From Deferribacter autotrophicus (GTDB taxonomy: Bacteria; Chrysiogenota; Deferribacteres; Deferribacterales; Deferribacteraceae), in contig NZ_VFJB01000004.1 in NCBI RefSeq assembly GCF_008362905.1, positions 62,001 to 126,000 of the forward strand: a stretch of 64,000 nt of DNA, written 5' to 3'. Position numbers and translations under genes: made by a program. Below, one piece after another: positions 1 to 11,379 of the stretch. Numbering within the stretch: the first letter of the stretch is position 1; every line of letters starts with the position of its first letter. The notes under the pieces are model-generated. The model did not search any database. It saw nothing but the letters and a program-made list of their open reading frames with translations, and was not told the origin of the DNA.

Positions 1-631
1 TCTCATTGAGTATAAAATTTCCTGGAGTCCAGACAGGAAGACAGTTACATACTTTTATAGCAAAATTTGCTAGAAGCTGACTTCCATAATCTGTGTGAGC
101 TACCTCTGGATGAAATTGAATTGCATAATAAGGTTTTTCTTTATGCTTCATGGCTGCAATGGGGGAATTTGCAGTAAATCCAATTACTTCAAAATCTGAT
201 GGAATTTCCTCGAGTCTGTCCCCATGACTCATCCACACCTTTAATTTTCCGTTATCCAAAGGGATATCATCAAAAAGAAGATCATCTTTTTTAATCATCA
301 GTTCTGCATGGCCATACTCTCTTTTTTGCGCTTTTGCTACAACACCTCCGAAATGAGTACACATCAATTGCATACCGTAACAGATACCAAGTACAGGGAC
401 ACCAAGTTCATAAATATCTTTATCAATTATCGGAGCACCAACATCATAAACACTTTTTGGACCACCAGAAAGTATGATTCCTTTCGGATTAAAGTCTTTA
501 ATTTTATCTATACCACAATTGAATGGAAAAATTTCACAATAAACTCTGCTTTCTCTAATTCTTCTTGCAATGAGCTGAGTATACTGCGAACCAAAATCAA
601 GAATTAAAATTTTATTATTCAAATAATCCAT
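1..631 (-). CDS. guaA: GMP synthase (glutamine-hydrolysing), N-terminal part, cut by window edge
   Basis: Amidates XMP to GMP using ammonia released from glutamine; only the class I glutamine amidotransferase domain is inside the window. The translation starts MDYLNNKILILDFGSQYTQ and carries the nucleophile elbow GICYGMQ (Cys84) and the His/Glu pair in QFHPEVAHT (His174, Glu176), the full catalytic triad. About 210 residues are visible; the ATP-pyrophosphatase and dimerisation domains should follow to the left of position 1. AGGTG lies just upstream of the ATG. It lies downstream of guaB on the same strand, so IMP to XMP to GMP is encoded in order, but a 216-base gap with a palindromic repeat separates the two genes. 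Confidence 0.95.
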   Translation of the reverse strand, partial: MDYLNNKILILDFGSQYTQLIARRIRESRVYCEIFPFNCGIDKIKDFNPKGIILSGGPKSVYDVGAPIIDKDIYELGVPVLGICYGMQLMCTHFGGVVAKAQKREYGHAELMIKKDDLLFDDIPLDNGKLKVWMSHGDRLEEIPSDFEVIGFTANSPIAAMKHKEKPYYAIQFHPEVAHTDYGSQLLANFAIKVCNCLPVWTPGNFILNE

Positions 632-663
632 TTTTCACCTCAATTAACATATTTTTTGTTTTA

Positions 664-793
664 AAAATGAGATCCTACTCCGCCCCAGAGCGAACTCAGG
701 ATGACAGATGAGTATCGTCATTCTGAACGAAGCGTAACAAAGTGAAGAATCTAAGATTCTTCACTAACTGGGGCGGACGAAAAACCTCATTTT
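664..793. repeat. 130-bp nested palindromic element between guaB and guaA
   Basis: Nested inverted repeats: AAAATGAG (664-671) with CTCATTTT (786-793), TCCGCCCCAG (679-688) with CTGGGGCGGA (768-777), and a 12-bp arm AGTGAAGAATCT (741-752) with AGATTCTTCACT (754-765). It is GC-richer than its surroundings and has no ORF. The internal motif around 718-742 resembles the dispersed palindromes scattered in many bacterial genomes. It may be a MITE-like element or a transcript-stabilising hairpin; copy number elsewhere cannot be seen here. Confidence 0.6.
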
Positions 794-847
794 ATTTAAC
801 CATACTAATTTATCATTTATCATTCATAAAATTTAACATTATAATCT

Positions 848-2359
<1,512 letters not shown>

Positions 2360-2383
2360 TCAGACAAAATAAAATCGATAAAT

Positions 2384-3196
2384 TTAATATCCCCAGTCTC
2401 TGCTGTACCTGAAGTCTTTACCAATAGTTCTGTTACTCACCTTTGCAATTACAGGTAGTTGTCTTTTAAACTGATTACGTCTAATCCTTTCATAAACATC
2501 TTTTACAAATCCCTCGTCAAATCCCATTCTTACTAGCTCTTGTTTACTTCTCCTTTCATCAATCATTGCATACAGCAGTTTATCCACATCTTTATAGGAA
2601 AATCCAAGTTCATCCTCATCACTTTGACCAACCCATAAGTCTGCTGTAGGCTTCTTCTTTATAACCTTTTCAGGGATACCTAAATACTCTGCCAAATCCC
2701 AAACTTGTGTTTTGTATAAATCACCTATTGGATTAAGTGCCGAAGCCATATCTCCATACCAGGTACCATATCCAAGCAACAATTCGGTTTTATTGCTTGT
2801 ACCCAATACCAAGGCATTGTTTTCAGCAGATTTGTCAAAAAGAACAATCATCCTCATCCTTGCCATTACATTACCTTTTCTAACCCTGGAAATATCAGCA
2901 AACTTCTCAAAATAAGGATCAACAAAAGGTGTTATTTCAATAACATCAAAATTAACACCTAAAAAATCAGCTACCAGCTTAGCATCATTAAGACTTTCTT
3001 CACTGCTTGTTTTATAAGGTAGTGCATATGCATACACTCTCTCTTTTCCAAGAGCTAATGTGGCCAAAGTAGCACTTAAAGCAGAGTCAATCCCCCCGCT
3101 AAGTCCCACAACTACATTTCTTAATCCCACTTTTTCCACTTCATCTTTAATAAAAGATGTAAGAACTTTCGTAACATATTCATGATTGAGTCTCAT
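2384..3196 (-). CDS. nadE: NAD+ synthetase, stand-alone synthetase subunit
   Basis: ATP-dependent amidation of nicotinic acid adenine dinucleotide to NAD+. The 270-residue protein has the PP-loop SGGIDS (33-38) and the conserved [14 protein letters not shown] and [17 protein letters not shown] segments. It lacks the N-terminal nitrilase domain of glutamine-dependent NadE, but a nitrilase-type protein is encoded 9 bases upstream on the same strand. The pair therefore probably works as a two-subunit glutamine-dependent enzyme, although a free-ammonia enzyme cannot be excluded. Confidence 0.93.
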   Translation of the reverse strand: MRLNHEYVTKVLTSFIKDEVEKVGLRNVVVGLSGGIDSALSATLATLALGKERVYAYALPYKTSSEESLNDAKLVADFLGVNFDVIEITPFVDPYFEKFADISRVRKGNVMARMRMIVLFDKSAENNALVLGTSNKTELLLGYGTWYGDMASALNPIGDLYKTQVWDLAEYLGIPEKVIKKKPTADLWVGQSDEDELGFSYKDVDKLLYAMIDERRSKQELVRMGFDEGFVKDVYERIRRNQFKRQLPVIAKVSNRTIGKDFRYSRDWGY

Positions 3197-3205
3197 GACA
3201 CACCT

Positions 3206-4027
3206 TTATCTAATTAGTTTTGCAATAATTGAAGCTTTATCATCTTTTAAAAATGGAGAAACAATTCTTGCTCTTCTAACTTCATCTTTATCCAATCTGG
3301 TCGTAGCAATTTCCTTATCGAAAAGACAACATTCCTTTATAATTTCACCCATTGGAGAAAAAATCACTGATCCACCCCAAAAGGTAACCCCTTCTTCCAC
3401 GCCAACTCTGTTTACAAAAACAGTATAAGCATTACAACTAAGTGACATATATTTTAGAGCTGTATACCAGAAATCTTTTGAATAAAACTTATTCTCTTCC
3501 AACCCTCTTGTAGGACTGTTTGATATCACAAAGATAACTTCAGCCTTTTGAAGTTTCATTGCATAGATTGAACTAACCTGTAATGCATCTTCACAAATTA
3601 GTATCCCGGCCTTAAGATACCTAGTACTGAAAACACAAAATGAATTGCCCGCTGTAAAATATCTTCCCTCTTCAAACATTGTATAATCAGGCAAATAAAC
3701 CTTCCTATGAATATACTTCAATTCCCTATCTTCAAAATAAAAAGCCGCATTGTATAAAAGATAATCCTCATCCTCATAGACACCACCAACTACGATAGAA
3801 ATATATTTGGAAAACTCTTTCAACTCTTTTATTATATGGGAATGTATATTAAGACTTGTCTCTTCCACCAAATCTCTTAAAAAATAACCTGTAAGAGATA
3901 ATTCTGGAAAAACAATCACATCAGATTTTGATTCAATAGCCTTTTCGATTAACTCGAAATGTTTTTCTGCATTTTTATTTAAATCACCCAAAACCGGACT
4001 CATCTGCGCTAAAGTTACCTTTACCAT
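3206..4027 (-). CDS. Nitrilase-superfamily amidohydrolase, probable glutaminase partner of NadE
   Basis: A carbon-nitrogen hydrolase of 273 residues with the family's Glu-Lys-Cys triad: Glu42 in FPELSLTGYF, Lys109 in HRKVYLPDY and Cys145 in GILICEDALQ. The segments LPDYTMFEEGRYF and SNSPTRG resemble the amidase half of glutamine-dependent NAD synthetases. It is immediately upstream of nadE with a 9-base gap, the same order as the two domains in fused enzymes. I infer that it hydrolyses glutamine and hands ammonia to NadE. A general amidase role is the alternative. Confidence 0.85.
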   Translation of the reverse strand: MVKVTLAQMSPVLGDLNKNAEKHFELIEKAIESKSDVIVFPELSLTGYFLRDLVEETSLNIHSHIIKELKEFSKYISIVVGGVYEDEDYLLYNAAFYFEDRELKYIHRKVYLPDYTMFEEGRYFTAGNSFCVFSTRYLKAGILICEDALQVSSIYAMKLQKAEVIFVISNSPTRGLEENKFYSKDFWYTALKYMSLSCNAYTVFVNRVGVEEGVTFWGGSVIFSPMGEIIKECCLFDKEIATTRLDKDEVRRARIVSPFLKDDKASIIAKLIR

Positions 4028-4116
4028 ATTTCACCACTCATAATTTATTAAATTAGTTATCTCTACAACACATCCTTACAACATCTAAAACCTTTACTAC
4101 CCCTACTACTATTTCC

Positions 4117-4599
4117 CTACTTACCCATTTCCCTCACAAAAGTTCCACTTTTTCCGCCTGTTTTTTTCAAAAGCATGATATCCGAAATTACCATTTCTTT
4201 ATCCACCGCCTTGCACATGTCATATATGGTCAAAGCCGCAATAGACACTCCTGTGAGAGCTTCCATCTCAACTCCAGTTTTACCACTAAGCTTTACTGTA
4301 CAATCGATTCGTATTCTGTTTTTTTCTTTTTCAGGGGTAAAAAATATCTCAACTCCAGTTATATTTAAAGGATGACACATAGGAATCAAATCTGATGTCC
4401 TTTTCACTCCCATAATACCTGCTACTCTTGCCACCTCAAAAACATTCCCTTTCTCAATTTTCTTATCCACAATCATCATCAACGTTTCTGGCTTCATATA
4501 AATATAGCCGCAGGCATGTGCCTCCCTTTTCGTAACGGCCTTTTCCGTTACATCCACCATCTTACTTCTGCCTTCTTCATCAAAATGAGTAAATTTCAT
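4117..4599 (-). CDS. moaC: Cyclic pyranopterin monophosphate synthase
   Basis: Second half of the first step of molybdenum/tungsten cofactor synthesis: converts the MoaA product to cyclic pyranopterin monophosphate. At 160 residues it is normal length. It has the N-terminal [14 protein letters not shown], the [14 protein letters not shown] segment and the C-terminal [20 protein letters not shown] active-site region. A tungstopterin enzyme (the AOR at 25.8 kb) in the same window is a possible cofactor user. No other moa gene is adjacent. Confidence 0.95.
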   Translation of the reverse strand: MKFTHFDEEGRSKMVDVTEKAVTKREAHACGYIYMKPETLMMIVDKKIEKGNVFEVARVAGIMGVKRTSDLIPMCHPLNITGVEIFFTPEKEKNRIRIDCTVKLSGKTGVEMEALTGVSIAALTIYDMCKAVDKEMVISDIMLLKKTGGKSGTFVREMGK

Positions 4600-4609
4600 A
4601 GTTCCCTCT

Positions 4610-5398
4610 TTATGATTTTATTTCAGCAAATAACGAATTCAAAGAAACATTGCTCTCAACATAATCCCAAATCTTACCATCAACATTTTTAATTTCAAAA
4701 AACCTGTTATCCATATCAGTATATCTCAATTTTGCATATAATTCAGTATTTTTACCTTTTTTATTTTTGTCATAAATATAAATCTCATAGTACTTGGACT
4801 GTTCCATAAACATCTTAAAGAACACCACTTCCAAAAATTGCTTCAATAAATCTTGAAAAGGGTTTTCTTTCTTTTTTATCTTCACACCCTTTTTTATATT
4901 CCAAAAATAGTAAAGTTCGACCCTTAATGTACCATTAAATTTCTTTACACTTTTCAAACCAAAATTCGGAACATATCCCATATCTAAAAAAAACTTAGAT
5001 TCCGTCATATTGAAATTAAATCTTTGGATAAGGCTTTTAAGATCAATCTGCAGTTTCTTTAGCTGGTAAGGACCTCTTTTAACTTCTTTTTTAAGCGTAT
5101 ATCTCATTTCAATATTCTTTTTAAGAACAAATCCTGTCCTTACATTGTTATATTTTACCTTATACCATTTATCATCATAATCTTGGATTACAATAATTTT
5201 CGAATCCCTATATAATCTTCTCAATTTTTTTGACTTTATATTAGGCTCTTTATAAACGTAGGTAGTTACTTTCACCTTTGCTAAGGTTTCAATAAATTTT
5301 GTCACATTATCAGATTTTGAGGACGCATTATCACCAGCAATAGCAGATATTGAGAAGCAAAAGAAAAAAAGCAAAAATATTAAAAGTTTTCTAAACAT
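4610..5398 (-). CDS. Exported SH3-like domain protein of unknown function
   Basis: A 262-residue protein starting with a clear signal peptide ([22 protein letters not shown]). An SH3b-like module follows at about residues 40-95 ([24 protein letters not shown]...WYKVKY), a fold often used to bind cell wall. The C-terminal half is Lys-rich and has no motif I recognise. The start overlaps the 3' end of ychF by 8 bases; a start nine codons earlier is possible but would bury the signal peptide. Probably periplasmic. Confidence 0.7.
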   Translation of the reverse strand: MFRKLLIFLLFFFCFSISAIAGDNASSKSDNVTKFIETLAKVKVTTYVYKEPNIKSKKLRRLYRDSKIIVIQDYDDKWYKVKYNNVRTGFVLKKNIEMRYTLKKEVKRGPYQLKKLQIDLKSLIQRFNFNMTESKFFLDMGYVPNFGLKSVKKFNGTLRVELYYFWNIKKGVKIKKKENPFQDLLKQFLEVVFFKMFMEQSKYYEIYIYDKNKKGKNTELYAKLRYTDMDNRFFEIKNVDGKIWDYVESNVSLNSLFAEIKS

Positions 5399-6482
5399 TG
5401 AATCTAAAATAGATGATATCACCATCTTTTACAATATATTCTTTTCCTTCAAGCCTTAATTTACCAAGCTCTTTTATTTTTTGCATCGATTTATATTCTT
5501 TAAAGGTTTCAAAGTCAACCACTTCAGCCCTGATAAATCCTCTCTCGATATCTGAATGAATTTTCCCTGCTGCTTTTACCGCTGGAGTACCCTCTTTTAT
5601 TGTCCAAGCTTTTACCTCTTTTTCTCCAGCAGTAAAAAATGTGATTAGACTTAAAAGCTTATACCCCTCCATTATCATATACTCCAGTCCAGATCTCTCT
5701 AATCCCATCTCTTTCAAAAACTGTTTCGCCTCTTCTTCATCAAGCTCAGTCAGTTCCGCCTCTATTTTACCACAAATCTTTACCACCCTTGCATTCTCTT
5801 TTTCAGCAATCTCCTTTACTGCTTTAACATAATCGTTATCCTCATATAGACCTTCTTCATCAACATTTAATACATACATCATCGGTTTTAGAGTCAATAA
5901 GTTGTACTCTTTCAGTAATTCCTTTTCATCTTCATTCACAATATTTTTCAGCATCACCCCAAGGGAGGCTCGGTTATAAATATCTTTCAAAACCTTCGCT
6001 TTTTCTTTAAGCTCTTTATTTCCACTCTTTGCATTCTTTTCCACCTTTACAATGGCCCGTTCAAGTACTTCCAAATCTGCCAATAAGAGCTCTGTATTTA
6101 TTATCTCAATATCATTTTTAGGATCAACTCTACCATTTACATGCACAATATTTTCATCTTCAAAGCATCTAACCACATGGGCAACGGCATCAACCTGTCT
6201 TATATTAGAAAGAAATTGATTCCCTAACCCTTCACCTTTACTCGCACCTTTTACAAGCCCAGCAATATCAACAAACTCTATTGTTGTAGGGGTAACCTTT
6301 TTAGGTTTTATATGCTCAGCTATAAAATCCAACCTATCATCCGGAACATTTACAATACCCACATTGGGATCTATAGTGCAAAATGGATAGTTTGCACTAT
6401 CTGCCTTCGCTCTTGTAAGTGCATTAAAAATTGTCGATTTCCCTACATTCGGTAAACCGATTATTCCACAATTAAATCCCAT
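5391..6482 (-). CDS. ychF: Ribosome-binding ATPase YchF (Obg-like)
   Basis: P-loop protein of the Obg family that prefers ATP over GTP and binds ribosomes. The 363-residue protein has G1 GLPNVGKST, G3 DIAGLVKGASKGEGLGN, and NVDEE in place of the usual NKxD, which is the known reason for relaxed nucleotide choice in this family. A TGS domain ends the protein. It lies downstream of pth, as in the classic pth-ychF pair, but hppA, a terminator and a 249-base gap intervene. Confidence 0.96.
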   Translation of the reverse strand: MGFNCGIIGLPNVGKSTIFNALTRAKADSANYPFCTIDPNVGIVNVPDDRLDFIAEHIKPKKVTPTTIEFVDIAGLVKGASKGEGLGNQFLSNIRQVDAVAHVVRCFEDENIVHVNGRVDPKNDIEIINTELLLADLEVLERAIVKVEKNAKSGNKELKEKAKVLKDIYNRASLGVMLKNIVNEDEKELLKEYNLLTLKPMMYVLNVDEEGLYEDNDYVKAVKEIAEKENARVVKICGKIEAELTELDEEEAKQFLKEMGLERSGLEYMIMEGYKLLSLITFFTAGEKEVKAWTIKEGTPAVKAAGKIHSDIERGFIRAEVVDFETFKEYKSMQKIKELGKLRLEGKEYIVKDGDIIYFRFNV

Positions 6483-6526
6483 TTCAACCTCACCTTTTAA
6501 ATAATACTATTTTAATAAAATATTAT

Positions 6527-6674
6527 AATGAGATTCTTCTCAGGCCACATTCGAATCTCTGAGAGTTATGCACCTTTCTTTAGTTGTATTGCTTTCTATA
6601 CACTTACAACCAAAATCAGAAAACTTATCAATTTTGAAGTCCTATACCAAGGACCCGGCCGAAGAATCTCGTTT
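6527..6674. repeat. 148-bp element with imperfect terminal inverted repeats
   Basis: Left arm AATGAGATTCTTC..GGCC (6527-6546) and right arm GGCCGAAGAATCTCGTT (6657-6673) form an inverted repeat around about 110 bases with no ORF. The gap 6483-6731 otherwise holds only the hppA terminator. It has the look of a MITE-like noncoding element. It shares the GATTCTTC/GAAGAATC core with the palindrome at 664-793, so the two may be related. Confidence 0.5.
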
Positions 6675-6700
6675 CTCAAACATAAAATTGTATAATATAC

Positions 6701-6730
6701 AAAAAAAGGCCGCTTTTAAGCGGCCTTTTT
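6701..6730 (-). terminator. Rho-independent terminator after hppA
   Basis: Perfect stem of about 13 bp (AAAAAGGCCGCTT with AAGCGGCCTTTTT) starting one base past the hppA stop, followed on the minus strand by a T run. It separates pth-hppA transcription from ychF. Confidence 0.88.
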
Positions 6731-6731
6731 G

Positions 6732-8750
6732 TTAAAGTAATGGAGCAATAATTAGAGAAACAATACTCATTAATTTTATCAAGATATTCATAGCAGGACC
6801 GCTGGTATCCTTGAATGGGTCACCAACTGTATCCCCAACCACAGCAGCCTTATGCGCTTCTGAACCTTTTTTCTCTCCAGGAATCTCACCCTTTTCAATC
6901 GCCTTTTTGGCATTATCCCAAGCACCGCCGGCATTAGCCATTAATAATGCAAGTAATACACCTGTAACTGTTGCACCAGCCAACATACCACCAAGAGACT
7001 CTTTGCCGATTCCAAAGCCTACGATTATTGGAGCAATAACTGCTATCACACCTGGTAAAACCATCTCTCTTAAAGCAGCTTTAGTTGAAATATCTATACA
7101 TGTTTTTGAATCAGGTTTTACACCTGGTTTGCCTTCAAGTAAGCCTGGAATTTCTCTAAATTGTCTTCTAATCTCTTCTACCATTTCTCCAGCAGCTTTA
7201 CCAACCGATGTCATAGTAAGTGCTGCAATCAAAAATGGTAAAAATCCACCAATAAGCATACCTATAACAACATTTGGATGAGTAATATCTATAATATCAA
7301 TTTTTGCACTACTGCTGTATGCCGCAAAAAGTGCCAATGCTGTCAGAGCTGCTGAACCAATCGCAAAACCTTTACCAACTGCTGCAGTTGTGTTACCCAA
7401 TGCATCAAGACTATCTGTGATCTTTCTTACCTCTGGACCAAGTTCAGCCATTTCTGAAATACCACCAGCATTATCAGCAATTGGTCCATACGCATCAACA
7501 GTCATTGTAACACCAACAGTGGCAAGCATACCTACTGCTGCAATACCTATACCGTAAAGGCCTGCAGCACTATTAGCCACAAAAATAGCTACACAAATCA
7601 TAATAATTGGAAGTACGGTACTCTCAAGCCCTACTGCAAAACCCTGAATAATGTTTGTTGCTGGACCAGTTTTAGATGCTTCAGCAATTCTATAAACAGG
7701 TCTTGATGAAGTATAGTATTCTGTAATCAAACCGATAACAATACCTGCAATGGTACCAAGAAACAGTGCCCAAAATACTCCTGTATTTATTCCAAATGAA
7801 GAGACTGCTATATAAGCGCCTGCAATAAACAGAATAGCTCCGATAAATGTTGAATATCTCAATGCCTTTTGAGGATCTGTATTTTTAAGCACTTTCATTG
7901 AGAATACACCAATCAATGATGCAACCAAGCCAATCACTGCAAGAAATACTGGTAAATACATAAGATTTAAACGTAAATTTTCACCACCTAATTTGGTAAG
8001 CAAATCGGTATTAGCGGTAGCAGCAATAGCAACAGTGGCAATAATCGATCCCACATAAGACTCAAAAATATCTGCACCCATACCTGCAATATCACCAACA
8101 TTATCACCAACGTTATCTGCAATAACACCAGGGTTTCTTGGATCATCTTCAGGGATTCCTGCCTCAACCTTACCCACAAGGTCTGCTCCAACATCCGCTG
8201 CTTTTGTGTAAATTCCGCCCCCTACTCTTGCAAAAAGTGCGATGGAAGAAGCTCCCATAGCAAAACCATTAATGTATTTTGCATTCTCAGGATCGCCAAA
8301 CAGTGCAAAAAAGATACCCACTCCAAGCAAACCAAGGCTTGCAACAGCAAGTCCCATTACGGCACCACCATTGTAAGAAACAAACAGTGCAGCATCTATA
8401 CCTTTACTTCTTGCAGCTTCACTTGTCCTTACATTGGCGCGAGTTGCTGACTTCATACCAAAAAAACCAGCAAGAATTGAACAAACAGCACCACTTAAAA
8501 AGGCAATAGCTGTTTTATACCCAAGATCTTTGGAAAGTATCATAAGAATAAATACAATTATAACAAACACAGCAAGGACTCTGTATTCCCTGCTTAAAAA
8601 TGTCATAGCACCATCATGAATCATATCAGAAATCTCTTTCATCTTCTCGGTGCCCACAGGTTGCTTTTTGACATAGTTATAAATTATAAATGCGACGATA
8701 AGACCAACAGCCCCCATAATAGGAGCGAGATACATTAAGGCTGACGACAT
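6732..8750 (-). CDS. hppA: Membrane-bound pyrophosphatase, K+-dependent, probably Na+-translocating
   Basis: Couples PPi hydrolysis to cation pumping across the inner membrane. The 672-residue, about 16-helix protein has the catalytic [18 protein letters not shown] and [19 protein letters not shown] segments. The sequence GNTTAA (Ala rather than Lys) is the mark of K+-dependent enzymes. Asp227 followed three residues later by Glu230 (ADIFESY) is the glutamate placement described for Na+-pumping members; plant-type H+ pumps carry it lower in the helix. The start overlaps the pth stop by 16 bases. Confidence 0.95.
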   Translation of the reverse strand: MSSALMYLAPIMGAVGLIVAFIIYNYVKKQPVGTEKMKEISDMIHDGAMTFLSREYRVLAVFVIIVFILMILSKDLGYKTAIAFLSGAVCSILAGFFGMKSATRANVRTSEAARSKGIDAALFVSYNGGAVMGLAVASLGLLGVGIFFALFGDPENAKYINGFAMGASSIALFARVGGGIYTKAADVGADLVGKVEAGIPEDDPRNPGVIADNVGDNVGDIAGMGADIFESYVGSIIATVAIAATANTDLLTKLGGENLRLNLMYLPVFLAVIGLVASLIGVFSMKVLKNTDPQKALRYSTFIGAILFIAGAYIAVSSFGINTGVFWALFLGTIAGIVIGLITEYYTSSRPVYRIAEASKTGPATNIIQGFAVGLESTVLPIIMICVAIFVANSAAGLYGIGIAAVGMLATVGVTMTVDAYGPIADNAGGISEMAELGPEVRKITDSLDALGNTTAAVGKGFAIGSAALTALALFAAYSSSAKIDIIDITHPNVVIGMLIGGFLPFLIAALTMTSVGKAAGEMVEEIRRQFREIPGLLEGKPGVKPDSKTCIDISTKAALREMVLPGVIAVIAPIIVGFGIGKESLGGMLAGATVTGVLLALLMANAGGAWDNAKKAIEKGEIPGEKKGSEAHKAAVVGDTVGDPFKDTSGPAMNILIKLMSIVSLIIAPLL

Positions 8751-9325
8751 TGTTTTTCCTCCTTATCCACTTTTTTATTATTAAAATTATTCATTGCTAC
8801 CCTATAGCCATCATTCACAAAACATAAAACTGCATTTCTACATAACTCTATCAATTCTGGCAACACTTTTTTCTCACTAGTATTAAATTCTCCAAGAACA
8901 TATTGAGATGTATATTCAGATCGAATAGGTTTAGAAATCCCTATTTTTAGACGAAAAAAATTGCTATTTCCAAGATGATTTATTATAGATCTGATTCCGT
9001 TATGCCCTCCATCCGAACCACCCTTTTTAAACTTAATCTTACCAAATTCCATATCCAAATCATCATGGATTATAAGAATGTTTTCTGTATCGATTTTGTA
9101 ATAATTCACCACATCCTTTACCGCTTCGCCGCTTCTGTTCATATATGTAAAAGGTTTCAATAAAATCACATCGCCAACCTTTGCATACCCTCCTTTGAAC
9201 CCTCTCTTATAGTTAGCGTCAAGACACTCCGCCACGGCATCAACAACCATAAAACCGATATTATGCCTTGTCCTTTCGTACTCTTTTCCTGGATTACCCA
9301 GGCCAACAATCAAATTCTTTATCAT
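8735..9325 (-). CDS. pth: Peptidyl-tRNA hydrolase
   Basis: Recycles peptidyl-tRNA dropped from ribosomes. The 196-residue protein starts [16 protein letters not shown], with Asn11 and His21 at the active site, the [10 protein letters not shown] loop, the catalytic Asp in IIHDDLD (Asp88) and the [12 protein letters not shown] segment. Its ATG overlaps the prs stop codon region by one base and its 3' end runs 16 bases into hppA, so the three genes are probably translationally coupled. Confidence 0.96.
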   Translation of the reverse strand: MIKNLIVGLGNPGKEYERTRHNIGFMVVDAVAECLDANYKRGFKGGYAKVGDVILLKPFTYMNRSGEAVKDVVNYYKIDTENILIIHDDLDMEFGKIKFKKGGSDGGHNGIRSIINHLGNSNFFRLKIGISKPIRSEYTSQYVLGEFNTSEKKVLPELIELCRNAVLCFVNDGYRVAMNNFNNKKVDKEEKQCRQP

Positions 9326-10281
9326 TAGTTCACAAAAAGAGAACTTATACTCTCTTTCTTATGTATTCTTCTTATCGCCTCAGCAAAAATTTCAGCCACA
9401 GATAACACTTTTATTTTGGAAATAGCAGCTTTCTCTTTTGTTAATTCAATAGTGTTTGTAACAATCACCTCTTCAAGACAACTATTTACAATTCTTTCAA
9501 TAGCAGGACCGCTCAATACAGCATGAGTAGCAGCAGCTCTTACAGATAAAGCCCCCATTTCAATTACTGCATTTGCAGCTTCCGTTAATGTACCTGCAGT
9601 ATCTATCATATCATCTATAATTATTACATGCTTGCCTTTTACATCACCTACTACATGCATTGCCTTTGCTTCATTTGGAGCAATACGTCTTTTATCAATA
9701 ATAGCAAGACTAGTTTGTAAAACTTTGGCATACGCTCTTGCCCTTGGCACACCACCAGCATCAGGAGAAACCACAACATAATCATCACCCATCATTTTAT
9801 TCTCAATAAGATATTTCGTAATTATGGGTGATGCATAAAGATTGTCTACAGGGATATCGAAAAATCCTTGAATCTGCCCTGCATGAAGATCCATTGTAAC
9901 CATTCTATCAATACCTGAAGTCGTCAAAATATTTGCCACCAGTTTTGCCGTAATGGGAACTCTTGGTTCCACAGTCCTATCCTGTCTTGCATATCCGAAA
10001 TACGGCATAACCGCAGTAACAGAATTTGCAGAAGCACGTCTCAAAGCATCCACCATTATCATCAGTTCCATCAAATGCTTATCAGCAGGATAATTACTAG
10101 ACTGAATAACAAATACATCCCTGCCCCTAACACTTTCATTTATCCTCACAAAAATCTCACCATCACTAAACTGTGTTACCGTAGCATCACTTAGCCTCAT
10201 CCCCAATTTTTGTACAATTTCAACAGCTAAGCTTTTATTTGAATTTCCTGAAAAAACTAAAAAGTCCATATCTTTACCCAT
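9325..10281 (-). CDS. prs: Ribose-phosphate pyrophosphokinase
   Basis: Makes PRPP from ribose 5-phosphate and ATP for nucleotide, His, Trp and NAD synthesis. The 318-residue protein has FGYARQDR (ATP contact), the VVSPDAGGVPRA loop and the PRPP-binding IIDDMIDTAGTL signature. The start has AAGGA close upstream. It follows ispE by 11 bases, preserving the widespread ispE-prs-pth order; the ribosomal L25 gene often found between prs and pth is absent. Confidence 0.97.
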   Translation of the reverse strand: MGKDMDFLVFSGNSNKSLAVEIVQKLGMRLSDATVTQFSDGEIFVRINESVRGRDVFVIQSSNYPADKHLMELMIMVDALRRASANSVTAVMPYFGYARQDRTVEPRVPITAKLVANILTTSGIDRMVTMDLHAGQIQGFFDIPVDNLYASPIITKYLIENKMMGDDYVVVSPDAGGVPRARAYAKVLQTSLAIIDKRRIAPNEAKAMHVVGDVKGKHVIIIDDMIDTAGTLTEAANAVIEMGALSVRAAATHAVLSGPAIERIVNSCLEEVIVTNTIELTKEKAAISKIKVLSVAEIFAEAIRRIHKKESISSLFVN

Positions 10282-10292
10282 ATTCCTTACTC

Positions 10293-11135
10293 CTACAATG
10301 TAGTTGTTTTATAAACAAAGTAATCTTTATTTAAATCCTTAAAATAACAATATGCTTTCTCAAGCTTATACTTGGAAGGGAATATACCAAAAATCGTTGA
10401 ACCACTACCACTCATTAAAGACCTAACAGCTCCAAAATTCAACATCTGTTTTTTTATCAACCTTAGCTCACTAAATTCTTGCAAAACAACGCTCTCAAGA
10501 TCATTGTGCATATATGAAATCAGGGTTTCAAAATTCAAAAGCGAGTGAATATTAGTAATTCGAGGCTCACTTGTCAACGTTAAATTTCTACTATTATACA
10601 CAGCTTTCGTGCTTATTCCAAAAGAGGGTTTTACCAACAATAAATAAAGAGGACACAAATCTAAATCGGCAACAAACTCATCACCTATCCCCTTTGCTAT
10701 AAGTGCTTTTTCTTGCAAAAAAAATGGTGCATCAGCACTCACATCTCTCAAAATGTTTTTCATTTCATCCAGACTCAACCGCAAATTAAAAATTTTATTT
10801 ACCAACTTTAAAAAACCTGCCGCATCACTGCTGCCCCCACCCAAACCGGCTTCTATCGGAATATTCTTATAAAGATATACTCTTACACAACCATCAAAAC
10901 CTGTAGTTTCACATAACTTATCATAAACTTTATAAATCAAATTTTTTTTATCCACAGGAATTGAAGGATTATTACATACAATCTTAAATTTTTCAGCAGG
11001 CTCAACATATAAGACATCAAAGAGATTTATACGGCTAAAAAGTGTAAAAAGATTATGATAACCATCTTTCCTTTTACCGGTGACATACAAAAATAGATTG
11101 ATTTTCGCATAACATTTAATTGTATTTGCCGTCAC
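10293..11135 (-). CDS. ispE: 4-diphosphocytidyl-2-C-methyl-D-erythritol kinase
   Basis: GHMP-family kinase of the MEP isoprenoid pathway, phosphorylating CDP-methylerythritol. The 280-residue protein has the substrate motif YAKINLFLYV, the ATP-binding GLGGGSSDAAG and the C-terminal LMSGSGSTIFGIF. I place the start at a GTG because AAGGAG lies 7 bases before it. The longer reading from a TTG codon would put that ribosome site inside the gene. Confidence 0.94.
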   Translation of the reverse strand: MTANTIKCYAKINLFLYVTGKRKDGYHNLFTLFSRINLFDVLYVEPAEKFKIVCNNPSIPVDKKNLIYKVYDKLCETTGFDGCVRVYLYKNIPIEAGLGGGSSDAAGFLKLVNKIFNLRLSLDEMKNILRDVSADAPFFLQEKALIAKGIGDEFVADLDLCPLYLLLVKPSFGISTKAVYNSRNLTLTSEPRITNIHSLLNFETLISYMHNDLESVVLQEFSELRLIKKQMLNFGAVRSLMSGSGSTIFGIFPSKYKLEKAYCYFKDLNKDYFVYKTTTL

Positions 11136-11205
11136 TATAAAACTCCTTACAAACAAAACTCAAAGGTTTTGTCTCTGCCATCAGAAGAATTCTCAGAAAT
11201 AACAT

Positions 11206-11249
11206 AGATTGCTTCGGAACTATCATCCTTTGCAATGACGAAGCAATCT
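11206..11249. repeat. Inverted repeat in the ispE-lipoprotein gap
   Basis: Perfect 11-bp arms AGATTGCTTCG (11206-11216) and CGAAGCAATCT (11239-11249) around a 22-base loop, inside the 244-base noncoding gap 11136-11379. It is richer in G+C than its neighbours and resembles dispersed palindromes seen in other bacterial genomes. It may also act as an RNA hairpin between the lipoprotein gene and ispE. Confidence 0.5.
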
Positions 11250-11349
11250 CCTCTGCCTTGTTTTTTGTTCTCCTCGGGTTTTTGCATAATTGGGCAAAAA
11301 TCCAAGGAACTTGTTTATTGAGTTATAATCATTCATTAATTTATAATTT

Positions 11350-11371
11350 GTTAGCACCTTTTCAGGGCTAA
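11350..11371. repeat. Degenerate member of the GTTAGCAC-type hairpin family
   Basis: TTAGCACC and GGGCTAA form an imperfect stem around TTTTCA just past the lipoprotein gene. The upstream context TTTATAAT and the overall plan match the hairpins at 39325-39349, 62940-62969 and 63025-63049. It could serve as a weak terminator. Confidence 0.4.
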
Positions 11372-11379
11372 AGAATTCA

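Noticed and set aside
632-847. Guanine-type riboswitch between guaB and guaA
   Set aside because: The structure is a long palindrome with GC-rich outer arms, and I saw no purine-aptamer three-way junction core.
6811-7281. 156-residue plus-strand ORF opposite hppA
   Set aside because: Antisense shadow of a conserved membrane protein; the Pro/Ala/Ser-rich composition comes from the complementary strand.
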